Assembly (NCBI RefSeq): GCF_025685415.1
Contig: NZ_JAGSYB010000001.1
Span: 1 to 64,000 of the forward strand
Reading direction: 5' to 3'
Origin: Terriglobus aquaticus
Lineage (GTDB): Bacteria; Acidobacteriota; Terriglobia; Terriglobales; Acidobacteriaceae
DNA length: 64,000 nucleotides
In this document: one piece after another, positions 8,977-18,372 of the stretch
Layout of the letters: each line of letters begins with the position of its first letter
Position numbering within the stretch: the stretch's first letter is position 1
Notes under the pieces: generated by a model
Databases searched by the model: none
What the model saw: only the letters and a program-made list of their open reading frames with translations
What the model was told of the DNA's origin: nothing
Made by a program: the position numbers and the translations under genes

Positions 8977-9423
8977 ATGTTGATGCCAAAGAAGGTGAAG
9001 TACCGGAAGCAGCAAAAGGGCAAGATGCGCGGCAAGGCATGGCGCGGGTCCGAGCTGGCTTTCGGCGATTTCGGTCTGAAGGTGGTCGAGTGCGGCTACA
9101 TCACCGACCGCCAGATTGAGGCGAGCCGTATCGCCATGACCCGCTACATCAAGCGTGGTGGCAAGGTTTGGCTGCGGATTTTCCCGGACAAGCCGATCAC
9201 CAAGAAGCCGGCCGAAGTTCGAATGGGTTCCGGTAAGGGTGCGCTCGATCACTGGGTCGCCGTGGTTCGCCCGGGTAAGCTCCTGTTTGAGATGGAGGGC
9301 GTTACGCCCGAGATCGCGAAGGAAGCGATGCGCCTGGCCAGCAACAAGCTGCCGCTGAAGACGATCTTCGTGCAGCGTCCGAACATTGCCGCACCTGCGG
9401 GCAAGACCGAAGCCGCGGCCTAA
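8977..9423 (+). CDS. rplP: 50S ribosomal protein L16
   Basis: L16 (148 aa) contacts the A-site and 5S rRNA region. It begins [19 protein letters not shown] and contains [19 protein letters not shown], including the loop whose arginine is hydroxylated in some bacteria. Two ATGs are possible (8977 and 8983). The first has better spacing to AGGAGAG. Confidence 0.97.
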   Translation: MLMPKKVKYRKQQKGKMRGKAWRGSELAFGDFGLKVVECGYITDRQIEASRIAMTRYIKRGGKVWLRIFPDKPITKKPAEVRMGSGKGALDHWVAVVRPGKLLFEMEGVTPEIAKEAMRLASNKLPLKTIFVQRPNIAAPAGKTEAAA

Positions 9424-9472
9424 GCCGCCCGAGTTAGCGCGGCGGCTGCTGCGCACATAAGAGAGAAGACCG

Positions 9473-9727
9473 ATGAAGATCGACGAGATCCAGAGCCTGA
9501 CGGCCGAAGAGCTGAAGCAGCAGGAAGCCCAGACGGGCGAGAAGCTGTTCCGCATTCGCTTTCAGAAGAGCCTGGGCCAGAACGAAGGCCTGAAGAACCT
9601 GCGCGAGCTGAAGAAGGACATCGCTCGCATCAAGACCGTGGCGCGTCAGCGCGAGCTCGGTCACGCAACCGCTCCGACCGAGAGCACCAAGCCGGCTAAG
9701 AAGTCGCGCAAGAAGAAGGACGCATAA
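9473..9727 (+). CDS. rpmC: 50S ribosomal protein L29
   Basis: L29 (84 aa) is a two-helix protein at the tunnel exit beside L23. It has the expected LTAEELKQQ, LFRIRFQKSLGQ and RELKKDIARIKTV. The usual length is about 65 aa. A basic tail rich in Lys and Ala (AKKSRKKKDA) accounts for the rest. Confidence 0.97.
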   Translation: MKIDEIQSLTAEELKQQEAQTGEKLFRIRFQKSLGQNEGLKNLRELKKDIARIKTVARQRELGHATAPTESTKPAKKSRKKKDA

Positions 9728-9730
9728 GCC

Positions 9731-10075
9731 ATGGCAGAGACGACGAACACTCCTGCAGTTGAGACCGCCGCGGCGGAGAAGACGGGTCATCGCACCGAGA
9801 AAATCGGCCTGGTGACCTCGACGAAGATGGATAAGACGATCGTGGTTTCGGTGGAGATGCGCAAGGCGCACCCGAAGTACCGCCGCGTGGTCAAGTCCAA
9901 CAAGAAGTTCTACGCGCATGACGAGCAGAACTCGGCACGCGTGGGCGACCAGGTCCGCATTCGCGAGAGCCGTCCGCTGAGCAAGCTGAAGCGCTGGACG
10001 CTCGAAGAGATCGTGCGCCGCTCGTCGCTGTCGCAGCTGGCAGACACCAAGCCTACGACGCCCGCAGCGAAGTAG
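9731..10075 (+). CDS. rpsQ: 30S ribosomal protein S17
   Basis: S17 (114 aa) is an OB-fold primary 16S rRNA binder. Conserved parts are [33 protein letters not shown] and the loop [18 protein letters not shown]. Extra residues at both ends make it longer than the usual 85-90 aa. It starts 3 bp after the rpmC stop, so translation is coupled. Confidence 0.97.
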   Translation: MAETTNTPAVETAAAEKTGHRTEKIGLVTSTKMDKTIVVSVEMRKAHPKYRRVVKSNKKFYAHDEQNSARVGDQVRIRESRPLSKLKRWTLEEIVRRSSLSQLADTKPTTPAAK

Positions 10076-10217
10076 CGGAGACCACAGCGCCTGGATGATG
10101 AACGGAGAGGAAGTTGCTCTTCGTTCCGCTCGGCAGGCGCCGCAAGATTGAGCATCACTGGGACGCGAAGTCCCCGGTTCCGGCGACACGATCGCAGCGG
10201 GATCAGGAGAGAAAACA

Positions 10218-10589
10218 ATGTCCGTTCAAATGAGAACGATCCTCGACGTGGCCGACAACTCGGGCGCGCGCCGGCTGCAGGTAATCCTGCCGTTGGGTGG
10301 CGGCCTGGGCAAGAAGGCCGGTCTGGGTGATGTGGTGACCGCCGCGGTGAAGGAAGCTTCGCCGGACGGCACCGTGAAGAAGGGCAAGGTCGTGAAGGCC
10401 GTGATCGTGCGCACCCGCAAGGAAGCGCGCCGCAAGGATGGCACCTACATCCGCTTCGACCAGAACGCGGCCGTGGTGATCAACGATGCAGGCGAGCCGG
10501 TGGGCACGCGTGTGTTCGGACCCGTCGCCCGTGAGCTGCGCGACAAGAAGTTCCTGAAGATCGTGTCGCTGGCTCCTGAAGTGATCTAA
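10218..10589 (+). CDS. rplN: 50S ribosomal protein L14
   Basis: L14 (123 aa, normal) lies at the subunit interface and bridges to 16S helix 14. It has [28 protein letters not shown] and [13 protein letters not shown]. An AGGAGAG ribosome-binding site precedes the ATG. A 142-bp gap separates it from rpsQ. Confidence 0.98.
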   Translation: MSVQMRTILDVADNSGARRLQVILPLGGGLGKKAGLGDVVTAAVKEASPDGTVKKGKVVKAVIVRTRKEARRKDGTYIRFDQNAAVVINDAGEPVGTRVFGPVARELRDKKFLKIVSLAPEVI

Positions 10590-10607
10590 GCTTCTCTATC
10601 CTTGCTG

Positions 10608-10642
10608 AAAGCGCAGACTTAGCTTGCTAAGCTGCGCTTTTT
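10608..10642 (+). terminator. Terminator-like hairpin inside the ribosomal cluster (rplN-rplX)
   Basis: AAAGCGCAG (10608-10616) pairs with CTGCGCTTT (10632-10640). An inner 6-bp stem, CTTAGC/GCTAAG, sits inside the loop and the structure ends in TTTTT. It resembles an intrinsic terminator or attenuator 19 bp after rplN, yet the operon continues with rplX. Confidence 0.65.
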
Positions 10643-10745
10643 CGCGTAGAGTAGACAAGTTTGGTCCAAACAGTTGCAACCTTTCCTGCTGAGGCACAGC
10701 AGAGGCCTGTCACCGGGACCACGGTGCGGGACAAGGAGTAAGGAA

Positions 10746-11072
10746 ATGGCAAACATTCTTCGCAACGATCAGGTAATCGTCATCGCTGGCAAGAACAAGG
10801 GCAAGACCGGCCGAGTTCTGCGTGTGATCGCGGATAAGAACCGCGTTCTGGTTGAGGGCGTGGCTATGATCAAGAAGCACGTCAAGCCGAATCCCCAGGC
10901 CAACATCAAGGGGGGCATCGCGGAGCAGGAAGCCCCGATCCACATCTCGAACGTGGCCCTGATGGACTCGAATGGCAAGGCGACCCGCGTGGGCATCCGC
11001 ACCGTGGACGGCAAGCGCGAGCGCTTTGCGAAGTCGACCGGCGAGACGCTGGCACTGCCGAAGCGCAAGTAG
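10746..11072 (+). CDS. rplX: 50S ribosomal protein L24
   Basis: L24 (108 aa) is an assembly-initiator protein with a KOW motif: VIVIAGKNKGKTGRVLRV near the N-terminus. It also has EGVAMIKKHVKPN and HISNVALM. The frame opens earlier (10674), but ATG 10746 after AAGGAGTAAGGAA matches the family start. Confidence 0.97.
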   Translation: MANILRNDQVIVIAGKNKGKTGRVLRVIADKNRVLVEGVAMIKKHVKPNPQANIKGGIAEQEAPIHISNVALMDSNGKATRVGIRTVDGKRERFAKSTGETLALPKRK

Positions 11073-11229
11073 TTTACCGAGCGGCGAACCGTCCCTAGAC
11101 CTCTTCGCATTTTTGAAGCTGAGTAGGATCGGTCATCTAGCAAGCTGAACTTGTACTCGAGGAACACCCCACGAAACGGTATACGGCGCGCGAGCGCTAC
11201 CCCGGAACCGTGGAGAAAGACAGGAAGAA

Positions 11230-11772
11230 ATGGCAGCACGCCTGCGTGAGAAGTATTCGACCGAGCTGAAGGGCGCGGTTCAGAAAGAGCTCGGCATCCA
11301 GAATGTGATGGCCGTGCCAAAGATCGAAAAGATCATCATCAACATGGGCCTGGGCGAGGCCACGCAGAACAACAAGATCCTCGACCCGCTCGTGAGCGAT
11401 CTGGCCCAGATCACCGGCCAGAAGCCGGTGCTGACCAAGGCCAAGAAGTCCATCGCGCAGTTCAAGGTGCGCGCCGGCCAGTCGATCGGCGCCATGGTCA
11501 CCCTGCGTGGCGACGCGATGTACGAGTTCCTGGATCGCCTGATCTCGGTGGCGCTGCCCCGTGTGCGTGACTTCAAGGGTGTTTCCGCCAAGAGCTTCGA
11601 CGGCCGTGGCAACTACACGCTGGGTCTACGCGATCAGCTCATCTTTCCGGAAATCGACTACTCGAAGGTCGAGAAGCTGAAGGGCATGAACGTCACGATC
11701 GTGACCACCTCGCCCGATGACAATGGCGCCCGCGTGCTCTTGAAGCACTTCGGCATGCCCTTCCGCGCATAA
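11230..11772 (+). CDS. rplE: 50S ribosomal protein L5
   Basis: L5 (180 aa, normal) binds 5S rRNA and contacts the P-site tRNA. Conserved segments include [34 protein letters not shown] and [18 protein letters not shown]. The ATG follows AGACAGGAAGAA. A 157-bp gap precedes it. Confidence 0.98.
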   Translation: MAARLREKYSTELKGAVQKELGIQNVMAVPKIEKIIINMGLGEATQNNKILDPLVSDLAQITGQKPVLTKAKKSIAQFKVRAGQSIGAMVTLRGDAMYEFLDRLISVALPRVRDFKGVSAKSFDGRGNYTLGLRDQLIFPEIDYSKVEKLKGMNVTIVTTSPDDNGARVLLKHFGMPFRA

Positions 11773-11799
11773 GCGGCGAACTGAGAGGATTAGAAGAAC

Positions 11800-11985
11800 A
11801 TGTCGACTACCGCAAAAGCAGTCAAGGACGCCAAGAAGCCCAAGTTCAAGAGCCGCCAGCACAACCGCTGCCAGCTGTGCGGTCGCCCCCGGGCGTTTCT
11901 CCGCAAGTTTGGGATCTGCCGCCTGTGCTTCCGTGGCCTCGCTTTGAAGGGCGAGATTCCAGGTGTCGTGAAGTCTAGCTGGTAA
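11800..11985 (+). CDS. rpsN: 30S ribosomal protein S14, zinc-binding (type Z)
   Basis: This 61-aa S14 is the short, zinc-containing form, with cysteines at 24, 27, 40 and 43 in CQLC and CRLC. It also has [27 protein letters not shown], the usual C-terminus of type Z. It binds 16S rRNA in the 30S head. It follows rplE by 27 bp. Confidence 0.98.
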   Translation: MSTTAKAVKDAKKPKFKSRQHNRCQLCGRPRAFLRKFGICRLCFRGLALKGEIPGVVKSSW

Positions 11986-12150
11986 GTACTCCGCACGGTT
12001 CCCGGCGCGCGATGCGCGCGCTCGGGGTGACGAGATTGTGTAGCCTGCGCAGAGCGCATCCGCTGCATGCAATGCAAATCCTCTGCAGGTTCTGCCGGCA
12101 TCGCGTTTCAACGTCGCCCGCAGCAAACGAGAGGTAGAGAGAAGAAGACC

Positions 12151-12549
12151 ATGAACTTGACCGATCCAGTCGCAGACTTCCTGACCCGCGTTCGCAACGC
12201 GATCCGTTCCCGCCACCAGAAGATGGATGTTCCTGCCTCGAACCTGAAGGCCGAAATCGCCCGCATTCTGAAGGAAGAGGGCTACATCACCAACTTCAAG
12301 GTGACGGAAGAAGAAGGCAAGCGCGTTCTCCGCGTGTACCTGAAGTACTCCACCGACAACCAGTCGGCGATCACGGACCTGAAGCGCATCTCCAAGCCGG
12401 GCTCGCGCGTGTACCTGGGCAAGGACGACATCCGTCGCGTGCAGGGTGGCCTCGGTATTTCGATCCTGACAACGCCGAAGGGCGTGATGACGGGCCGTCA
12501 GGCCCGCCGCGAGAACGTCGGCGGCGAGATCCTCGCACACGTCTGGTAG
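12151..12549 (+). CDS. rpsH: 30S ribosomal protein S8
   Basis: S8 (132 aa) is a primary 16S rRNA binder of the platform. It begins DPVADFLTRVRNAI and contains LKRISKPGSRVY and GLGISILTTPKGVMTG, ending in GGEILAHVW. In enterobacteria S8 represses the spc operon. ATG 12151 follows AGAGAGAAGAAG, although the frame is open to 12067. Confidence 0.97.
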   Translation: MNLTDPVADFLTRVRNAIRSRHQKMDVPASNLKAEIARILKEEGYITNFKVTEEEGKRVLRVYLKYSTDNQSAITDLKRISKPGSRVYLGKDDIRRVQGGLGISILTTPKGVMTGRQARRENVGGEILAHVW

Positions 12550-12550
12550 G

Positions 12551-12600
12551 CGCTTCGCCCCGTTCTCGACGCCTCACGTGAGGGCGGTGCTAATCGGCTC
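12551..12600 (+). repeat. Repeated intergenic element, copy A (rpsH-rplF)
   Basis: This shares CCGTTCTCGAC (12560-12570) and its general layout (upstream CTTCG, a short palindrome after the shared block, then ATCGGC) with 13293-13342. It looks like a duplicated structured element in two neighbouring gaps. Confidence 0.4.
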
Positions 12601-12752
12601 GATGGCGCGGGCGGCCTAGTGGACCTCCGCGCTGCACTCAGCAAATTGCAAGACAGTAGTGGTACGGCATGTGGTGGCGACATCGCATGGGCTGCAGTGG
12701 AACGGCACGGGATAATCCCGCCGCGACTCGCAAGCCGCAAAGGAACAAAAGC

Positions 12753-13292
12753 ATGTCACGTATTGGTTTGAAGCCGATCCCCAAGCCGGCCGGTGTAAGC
12801 TACACCGTCAACGGCAATACCGTTGAGGTGAAGGGACCCAAGGGCACCACCACCGCTCTGCTGCCCACGGGCATCAAGCTGGTGGAAAAGGACAACAACA
12901 TCGTTGCCGAGCGAGAGAACGACTCGCAGAAGGCAATTCACGGCCTGGCGCGCGCCTTGGTGTTCAACGCAGTCGAGGGCGTGACCAACGGCTGGAAGAA
13001 GGAACTGGACATCGTCGGCATCGGTTACCGCGCCGAGATGAAGGGCAAGGGCCTTGTGGTGTTCACGCTCGGCTACTCGCACCCGATCGAGTTCCCGCTG
13101 CCCACGGGCATCGATGTTGCCATCGATCCCAAGCAGACTCACCTGACGGTCACCGGCATTGACCGGCAGAAGGTTGGCCAGGTTGCCGCGGACATGCGTT
13201 CGCTGCGCAAGCCCGATCCGTACAAGAACAAGGGCGTTCGTTACACCGACGAAAAGCTCAAGAAGAAGGTCGGCAAGACCGGCTCCAAGTAG
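12753..13292 (+). CDS. rplF: 50S ribosomal protein L6
   Basis: L6 (179 aa, normal) has two similar domains near the GTPase-associated region. It begins [15 protein letters not shown] and contains [20 protein letters not shown] and the C-terminal [19 protein letters not shown] 12753 follows AAGGAACAAAAGC. The frame extends upstream to 12669 without support. Confidence 0.97.
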   Translation: MSRIGLKPIPKPAGVSYTVNGNTVEVKGPKGTTTALLPTGIKLVEKDNNIVAERENDSQKAIHGLARALVFNAVEGVTNGWKKELDIVGIGYRAEMKGKGLVVFTLGYSHPIEFPLPTGIDVAIDPKQTHLTVTGIDRQKVGQVAADMRSLRKPDPYKNKGVRYTDEKLKKKVGKTGSK

Positions 13293-13342
13293 CCCTTCGG
13301 GCCGTTCTCGACACGCTTCGCGTGTGGTTGGGATCGGCCCTG
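13293..13342 (+). repeat. Repeated intergenic element, copy B (rplF-rplR)
   Basis: Carries the same CCGTTCTCGAC block (13302-13312), then a small palindrome ACACGCTTCGCGTGT and GGATCGGCC, paralleling copy A at 12551-12600. Confidence 0.4.
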
Positions 13343-13466
13343 AGGATTGGCTGGCTCACTTGAGAGAGTGGCAGCATAAACCGAGGCGACGGACGAGATG
13401 CCGTCGCTCCCCGACTCCGAACGCGGCCGCCCAGGGTGGCTGCGCCTGTAGGAAAGGAAAGACGAG

Positions 13467-13832
13467 ATGATTACACTCACCAAGCGCAATGAGGTCCGCA
13501 AGCGGGTCCACAAGCGCGTCCGGAACAAGGTTTCAGGCACGACCGAGCGTCCCCGCCTGAACGTCTTCCGTTCGCTGAACCATATCTACGCCCAGGTGAT
13601 CGACGACTCGCAGTCTGCGACCCTGGCGGCCGCTTCCACCCTGACGAAGAAGGGCGAAGAGGCCAAGGCCGGCGGCAACATCGAGGCAGCCCAGCAGGTT
13701 GGCAAGCTGATCGCCGAGCGCGCACAGGAAAAGGGCATCAAGAAGGTCGTATTCGACCGCGGCGGCTACCTGTATCACGGCCGCATCAAGGCCCTGGCCG
13801 ACGCTGCACGCGAAGCCGGTCTCGAGTTCTAA
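13467..13832 (+). CDS. rplR: 50S ribosomal protein L18
   Basis: L18 (121 aa) binds 5S rRNA together with L5. It has [31 protein letters not shown] and [28 protein letters not shown]. An AGGAAAGGAAAGACGAG stretch precedes the ATG. Confidence 0.98.
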   Translation: MITLTKRNEVRKRVHKRVRNKVSGTTERPRLNVFRSLNHIYAQVIDDSQSATLAAASTLTKKGEEAKAGGNIEAAQQVGKLIAERAQEKGIKKVVFDRGGYLYHGRIKALADAAREAGLEF

Positions 13833-13857
13833 CTCAGGTTCAACGGAAGGATTTCGA

Positions 13858-14364
13858 ATGGCACTCAAGAAGAAGATCGATGCGAATCGCCTGAACCTGA
13901 AGGATCAGGTTGTGGCGATCAACCGCGTGACCAAGGTGGTCAAGGGCGGTAAAAACATGAGCTTTGCGGCGCTGGTTGTCATCGGCGACCCGGCAGAGGG
14001 CGTGGTGGGCTACGGTTCGGGCAAGGCGAAGGAAGTTCCGCAGGCGATCCGCAAGGGTATTGAAGCGGCGAAGAAGAACCTGCACCGCGTGAACCTGACA
14101 GAAACGTCGATTCCGCACCAGGTGTTGGGCCGCTTCGGATCGGGTCATGTGCTGCTGAAGCCGGCGCCGGAAGGTACCGGTGTGATCGCGGGTGGAGCGG
14201 TGCGCGCGGTGATGACGTCGGCCGGCGTGCAGAACGTTCTGACCAAGTCGCTGGGAACGGCAAACCCGCACAACGTGATCAAGGCCACGTTTGACGCGCT
14301 GACGCAGTTGCGTGACAAGGCCGAAGTCGCGGCACTTCGTGGCAAGTCGGTGGAAGAGCTGTAA
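13858..14364 (+). CDS. rpsE: 30S ribosomal protein S5
   Basis: S5 (168 aa) helps form the mRNA entry site and affects fidelity. Conserved parts are [33 protein letters not shown] and [19 protein letters not shown]. Its 25-bp spacing after rplR with AACGGAAGG is typical of the spc operon. Confidence 0.98.
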   Translation: MALKKKIDANRLNLKDQVVAINRVTKVVKGGKNMSFAALVVIGDPAEGVVGYGSGKAKEVPQAIRKGIEAAKKNLHRVNLTETSIPHQVLGRFGSGHVLLKPAPEGTGVIAGGAVRAVMTSAGVQNVLTKSLGTANPHNVIKATFDALTQLRDKAEVAALRGKSVEEL

Positions 14365-14422
14365 GAACCGGAACAGGGAACAGGGCATCGGCTCTGCTCC
14401 CATTCCTCTTCGGAGAAAAGCA

Positions 14423-14611
14423 ATGGCAGAGAACACGGGCAAGATCAAGATCCAGTACTACCGCTCGAAAATTGCGACCCCGGTGAAGCACAAGCTGGTG
14501 GTCAAGGGCCTCGGCTTCACGCGCCTGAATCAGATCGTGGAGCGCGAGGATTCCCCCTCGATCCGCGGCATGGTGGCAGCGGTGCCGCACTTGGTCCGCA
14601 TCGTCGAGTAG
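14423..14611 (+). CDS. rpmD: 50S ribosomal protein L30
   Basis: L30 (62 aa, normal) is a small large-subunit protein. It has KIQYYRSKIATPVKHK and GLGFTRLNQIVEREDSPSIRGM. ATG 14423 follows CGGAGAAAAGCA; the open frame before it has no family similarity. Confidence 0.97.
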   Translation: MAENTGKIKIQYYRSKIATPVKHKLVVKGLGFTRLNQIVEREDSPSIRGMVAAVPHLVRIVE

Positions 14612-14737
14612 TTCAACACCGCCTGTTTATCAGGCAGTCACCAGGCTGACATAGAACACGAGTCAGCCGCCGTACGTAAGTGCGGCAAAACATGCGAGTC
14701 GACGCTCTTCAGCGCCGGCGTTAGCGAGGAAAGAACA

Positions 14738-15223
14738 ATGGCACTGAATCTTTCGAACCTTGGCGCGCCCAAGGGAGCAAACAGCAACAAGAAGCGCGTG
14801 GGCCGTGGTATGGGCTCGGGCATGGGCAAGACCTCGACCCGCGGTCACAAGGGTCAGCGCTCGCGGTCGGGCTCGCGCATGATGCGTGGCTTCGAAGGCG
14901 GCCAGATGCCGCTGCACCGCCGTCTGCCGAAGCGTGGCTTCACGAACATCTTCCGTCAGGAGTACTTCGTGCTCGGTCTGGACCGCATCGCGCTGATCGC
15001 GGCCACCAGCAACGAGGGCGAGCTGACGCCGGAAGTGCTGTACAAGCTGGGCGTTGTCAAGAAGAAGAACGGTCTGATCAAGATTCTGGCGAATGGTGAG
15101 ATCTCGACGGCAGTGACCGTGCACGCGCACAAGGCAAGCAAGCAGGCGCAGCAGAAGATCGAAGCCGCGGGTGGTAAGGTCGTTCTGCTCGGCGCTCCGG
15201 CAGCCGGAGAAGCACAGGCATAG
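14738..15223 (+). CDS. rplO: 50S ribosomal protein L15
   Basis: L15 (161 aa) is a large-subunit assembly protein with the glycine/arginine-rich N-terminal extension KKRVGRGMGSGMGKTSTRGHKGQ and the conserved GGQMPLHRRLPKRGF. It precedes secY, as in most bacteria. GAGGAAAGAAC precedes the ATG. Confidence 0.98.
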   Translation: MALNLSNLGAPKGANSNKKRVGRGMGSGMGKTSTRGHKGQRSRSGSRMMRGFEGGQMPLHRRLPKRGFTNIFRQEYFVLGLDRIALIAATSNEGELTPEVLYKLGVVKKKNGLIKILANGEISTAVTVHAHKASKQAQQKIEAAGGKVVLLGAPAAGEAQA

Positions 15224-15279
15224 CCTAGCGGTTCTCGTTACAATCGAGGTACACGCTTTGCAAGCCAGGTAAGCGGGTC

Positions 15280-15374
15280 GAGCCAGAACTGGCTCGGCCT
15301 TTGCCTGTATAGCGAAGCCGGCTTCCGACCGAGTCGGGGCAACAGTTTCAGGATGCATTGGAGCGAGCGCTCCA
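15280..15374 (+). other. Hairpins in the rplO-secY gap
   Basis: A 7-bp stem, GAGCCAG/CTGGCTC, spans 15280-15295. A second 7-bp stem, TGGAGCG/CGCTCCA, spans 15359-15374, 18 bp before the secY ATG. Neither has a strong T tract. The second could limit ribosome access to secY, which has no clear Shine-Dalgarno sequence. Confidence 0.4.
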
Positions 15375-15392
15375 GATGGGTGTTTCCGCCGG

Positions 15393-16790
15393 ATGTTTGA
15401 CAAGATCGCGAATATCTTCCGAATCCCGGACCTGCGCAAGCGGGTTCTGTTCACGCTGGGTCTGCTGGCGGTGTACCGCCTCGGCGGGCACATCCCCACG
15501 CCGGGCATCAACGCCGATATGCTGGCGCAGTACTTCCAGCAAAATGCGGGATCGTCGCTGGGCCTGGTGGACCTGTTCACCGGCGGATCGCTGCGTCGCC
15601 TGACCATCTTCGCGCTCGGCATTATGCCGTACATCACGGCGTCGATCATCTTCCAGTTGCTTACGGTGATCTACGAGCCGCTGGCCAAGCTGCAGAAGGA
15701 AGGCGAAGTCGGCCGCCGCAAGATCACTCAGTGGACCCGGTACGTGACGGTTCTGCTGGCCATCGTGCAGTCGTTCGCGATCGCGCTGACGCTGACCAAG
15801 AGCACCACCGGCGGACCGATGGTGACCATGAGCGCCCCGGCGTTCACCGCTCTTTGCGTGCTGACCCTGACGACCGGTACGGCCTTCATCATGTGGCTGG
15901 GTGAGCAGATCACCGAGCGCGGCATTGGCAATGGCATGTCACTGATCATCTTTGCCGGCATCGTTGCGGGCCTGCCAAACGGCATCAACGACCTGCTGGA
16001 AAAGGCACGGGACAGTGCGTGGGGCGGTTTCACGCCGGTCGCAATCGCGCTGCTGCTGGTGGTGATGATCGCGGTCGTGGCGTTCATCGTGTACGTGGAG
16101 CGGTCAGAACGCCGCATTCCCGTGCAGTACGCGAAGCGGATCGTCGGACGCCGCATGATGGGCGGACAAGCGACGCACTTGCCGCTGAAGGTGAACTCGG
16201 GCGGCGTGATGCCGGTGATCTTTGCGAGCTCGATTCTATCGGCGCCGCTATTGTTCGCGAACAACGCGTTTGTGCAGAACAACTCGGTACTGCGCAAGAT
16301 CACGGAAGGTCTGCGACCGGGTGAGCCGTGGTACGAGCTGATCTACGTCGCCGCAATCATCTTCTTTGCATATTTCTACATCTCCATCGTCTTCCGTCCG
16401 GATGACATCGCGGACAACATGCGCAAGTACGGCGGCTTCATCCCGGGCATTCGTCCTGGCCGGCGCACGTCGGACTTCATCAATGACATCCTGACGCGGA
16501 TCACGCTCGTCGGTGCGATCTACCTCATCGTGATCTCGATCATCCCCCAGTTGCTGATTGGCGGCATTCACTTTAACCATCTTTGGCTACTCGGCGGAAT
16601 GTTCGATCGCATGCCGACGTGGGTGAACAACGGCCTGGGCCTGACGTTCTACTTTGGTGGCACGTCGCTGCTGATCGTGGTCGGAGTGGCGATGGATACG
16701 GTGCAGCAGGTGGAATCGCAGTTGATCATGCGTCACTACGAGGGCTTTACGCCGAAGAGCGGCCGCGTTCGTGGCCGGCGGAGCTGGTAA
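15393..16790 (+). CDS. secY: Protein translocase subunit SecY
   Basis: SecY (465 aa) is the channel of the Sec translocase in the inner membrane. Ten transmembrane segments are expected and visible. Marker segments are YRLGGHIPTPGIN near the N-terminus, ALGIMPYITASIIFQLL (TM2/plug region), the RRIPVQYAKRIVG loop and ADNMRKYGGFIPGIRPG. Length is normal for the family (about 435-465 aa). No strong ribosome-binding site precedes ATG 15393, but a short hairpin does. Confidence 0.98.
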   Translation: MFDKIANIFRIPDLRKRVLFTLGLLAVYRLGGHIPTPGINADMLAQYFQQNAGSSLGLVDLFTGGSLRRLTIFALGIMPYITASIIFQLLTVIYEPLAKLQKEGEVGRRKITQWTRYVTVLLAIVQSFAIALTLTKSTTGGPMVTMSAPAFTALCVLTLTTGTAFIMWLGEQITERGIGNGMSLIIFAGIVAGLPNGINDLLEKARDSAWGGFTPVAIALLLVVMIAVVAFIVYVERSERRIPVQYAKRIVGRRMMGGQATHLPLKVNSGGVMPVIFASSILSAPLLFANNAFVQNNSVLRKITEGLRPGEPWYELIYVAAIIFFAYFYISIVFRPDDIADNMRKYGGFIPGIRPGRRTSDFINDILTRITLVGAIYLIVISIIPQLLIGGIHFNHLWLLGGMFDRMPTWVNNGLGLTFYFGGTSLLIVVGVAMDTVQQVESQLIMRHYEGFTPKSGRVRGRRSW

Positions 16791-16810
16791 GCCGGGTGAG
16801 TCAGGACGAG

Positions 16811-17509
16811 ATGGTGCAAGAGATTGGAGCAGGGTTCGTTCCGGGCCCTGTTCTCTTATTGGGCGCGCCCGGCGTCGGCAAAGGAACACAAGCGCAGCGG
16901 CTGATGGAGCTATGGGGAATCCCGCAGATCTCTACCGGGGATCTGATCCGCGACAACATCCGCCTTGGGACGGTCATCGGCAAGCGTTTCAAGGAATTAG
17001 TGGACGCCGGGATCTACGTTCCCGACGAGGTCGTGAACCAGATGGTGGCGGACCGCACCGCAGAACGGGATTGCGAACGCGGCTTCATCCTGGATGGCTA
17101 TCCACGAACTCTTGGACAGGCGGAGTGGCTGGACAGCTTTCTGCTGACGAAGCACGGCGAAGCCGGGTTGCCTCTGGTTGCGGTTTCCGTCCAGGTTCGC
17201 TATGATGAGTTGTTGCGTCGCGTCACGGGGCGGCGGGTAGGCCCGGGTTCGAAACGGATCTACAACATCTACACCAATCCTCCGGTTTCCCCCGGTGTGT
17301 GCGACGTGGATGGCGAGCCGCTGGTTCAGCGGCCGGATGACACCGAAGAGGTCTTTGCCGAGCGCATGCGCGTCTTCGGCGAGCAGACCGCGCCGGTGAT
17401 CGATCATTACCGTGACCTCGGCAGGTTTGAGGAAGTGGATGGAGAGCAGGCCGTCGAGGTTGTGACGGAGCAGATTGTTGCGGCGCTCAGGCGTTTGCGC
17501 ACTAGGTAA
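16811..17509 (+). CDS. adk: Adenylate kinase
   Basis: Catalyses ATP + AMP to 2 ADP. The 232-aa product has the P-loop GAPGVGKGT (residues 18-26), the AMP-binding ISTGDLIRDNI, the DGYPRT motif and the LID domain GRRV to NPP with VQRPDDTEE. The four zinc cysteines found in some adenylate kinases are not all present. ATG 16811 follows AGGACGAG and lies 20 bp after secY. An in-frame GTG at 16796 is an alternative start. Confidence 0.96.
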   Translation: MVQEIGAGFVPGPVLLLGAPGVGKGTQAQRLMELWGIPQISTGDLIRDNIRLGTVIGKRFKELVDAGIYVPDEVVNQMVADRTAERDCERGFILDGYPRTLGQAEWLDSFLLTKHGEAGLPLVAVSVQVRYDELLRRVTGRRVGPGSKRIYNIYTNPPVSPGVCDVDGEPLVQRPDDTEEVFAERMRVFGEQTAPVIDHYRDLGRFEEVDGEQAVEVVTEQIVAALRRLRTR

Positions 17510-17553
17510 GGCGGCGGCCAGTTTCCAAGCCGCAGAAACGATCTTTGAAGTAG

Positions 17554-18303
17554 ATGGCGATTGTACTGAAAACACCGGCGGAGATTGAGCGGATGCGCCG
17601 GAGTGGAGCTCTGCTGCGGCAGGTGCATCACGCAGTTGAGGCTGCGGTAAAGCCTGGCGCGAGCACGATGGACCTGGAACGGGTGGCCGAAGCGAAGATC
17701 CTCGAACTGGGAGCCAAGGCTGCGTTCAAGGGCTACCAGAACTACCCGGCTTGCCTCTGCACCAGCGTGAACGAGGAAGTGATCCACGGGATTCCTTCCG
17801 AGCGCAAGGTCCTGAAGGAAGGCGACGTGGTCAGCGTGGATTGCGGTCTGCTGTTGGATGGCTACTATTCCGACGCGGCGGTGACCTACGCAGTGGGAGC
17901 GCTGAAGCCCGAAGCTGCTAAGTTGCTGGACGTAACGAAAGCTTCGCTGGAACGGGCCATCAGCGTGGCGCAGGTTGGAGCGACACTGGGCGACATCGGC
18001 TTTGCGGTGCAGGAGATGTGCGAGGCCGAAGGCTATGGTGTAGTCCGGGAGTTCGTCGGGCACGGCATCGGTCGCAGCATGCACGAGGAGCCGCAGGTGC
18101 CCAACTACGGTCGCCGGGGCAAGGGCCAGAAGCTGAAGGCCGGCATGGTCCTGGCGATCGAGCCAATGATCAACGCCGGGACGGCTGAAGTGCAGGTGTT
18201 GAAGGATGGTTGGACCGCGGTGACCAAGGACGGAAGCTGGTCGGCTCACTTTGAGCACACGGTTGCAATCACCAAAGATGGACCGCTGGTTCTGACACGA
18301 TAG
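17554..18303 (+). CDS. map: Methionine aminopeptidase, type I
   Basis: Removes the initiator methionine from new proteins using a dinuclear metal centre. In 249 aa it shows the family ligands: Asp in VDCGLLLDGYYSDAA, His in GHGIGRSMHEEP, Glu in LAIEPMIN and Glu in HFEHTVAI. There is no N-terminal zinc-finger extension (type Ia). The position between adk and infA is conserved in many bacteria. Confidence 0.97.
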   Translation: MAIVLKTPAEIERMRRSGALLRQVHHAVEAAVKPGASTMDLERVAEAKILELGAKAAFKGYQNYPACLCTSVNEEVIHGIPSERKVLKEGDVVSVDCGLLLDGYYSDAAVTYAVGALKPEAAKLLDVTKASLERAISVAQVGATLGDIGFAVQEMCEAEGYGVVREFVGHGIGRSMHEEPQVPNYGRRGKGQKLKAGMVLAIEPMINAGTAEVQVLKDGWTAVTKDGSWSAHFEHTVAITKDGPLVLTR

Positions 18304-18372
18304 TCGGGGCGGGCGAGAGCAGGGAACGGTCGCGGCATGGTGCCGCCTCCGCGAAGTGGCGAGGGAGACGGT

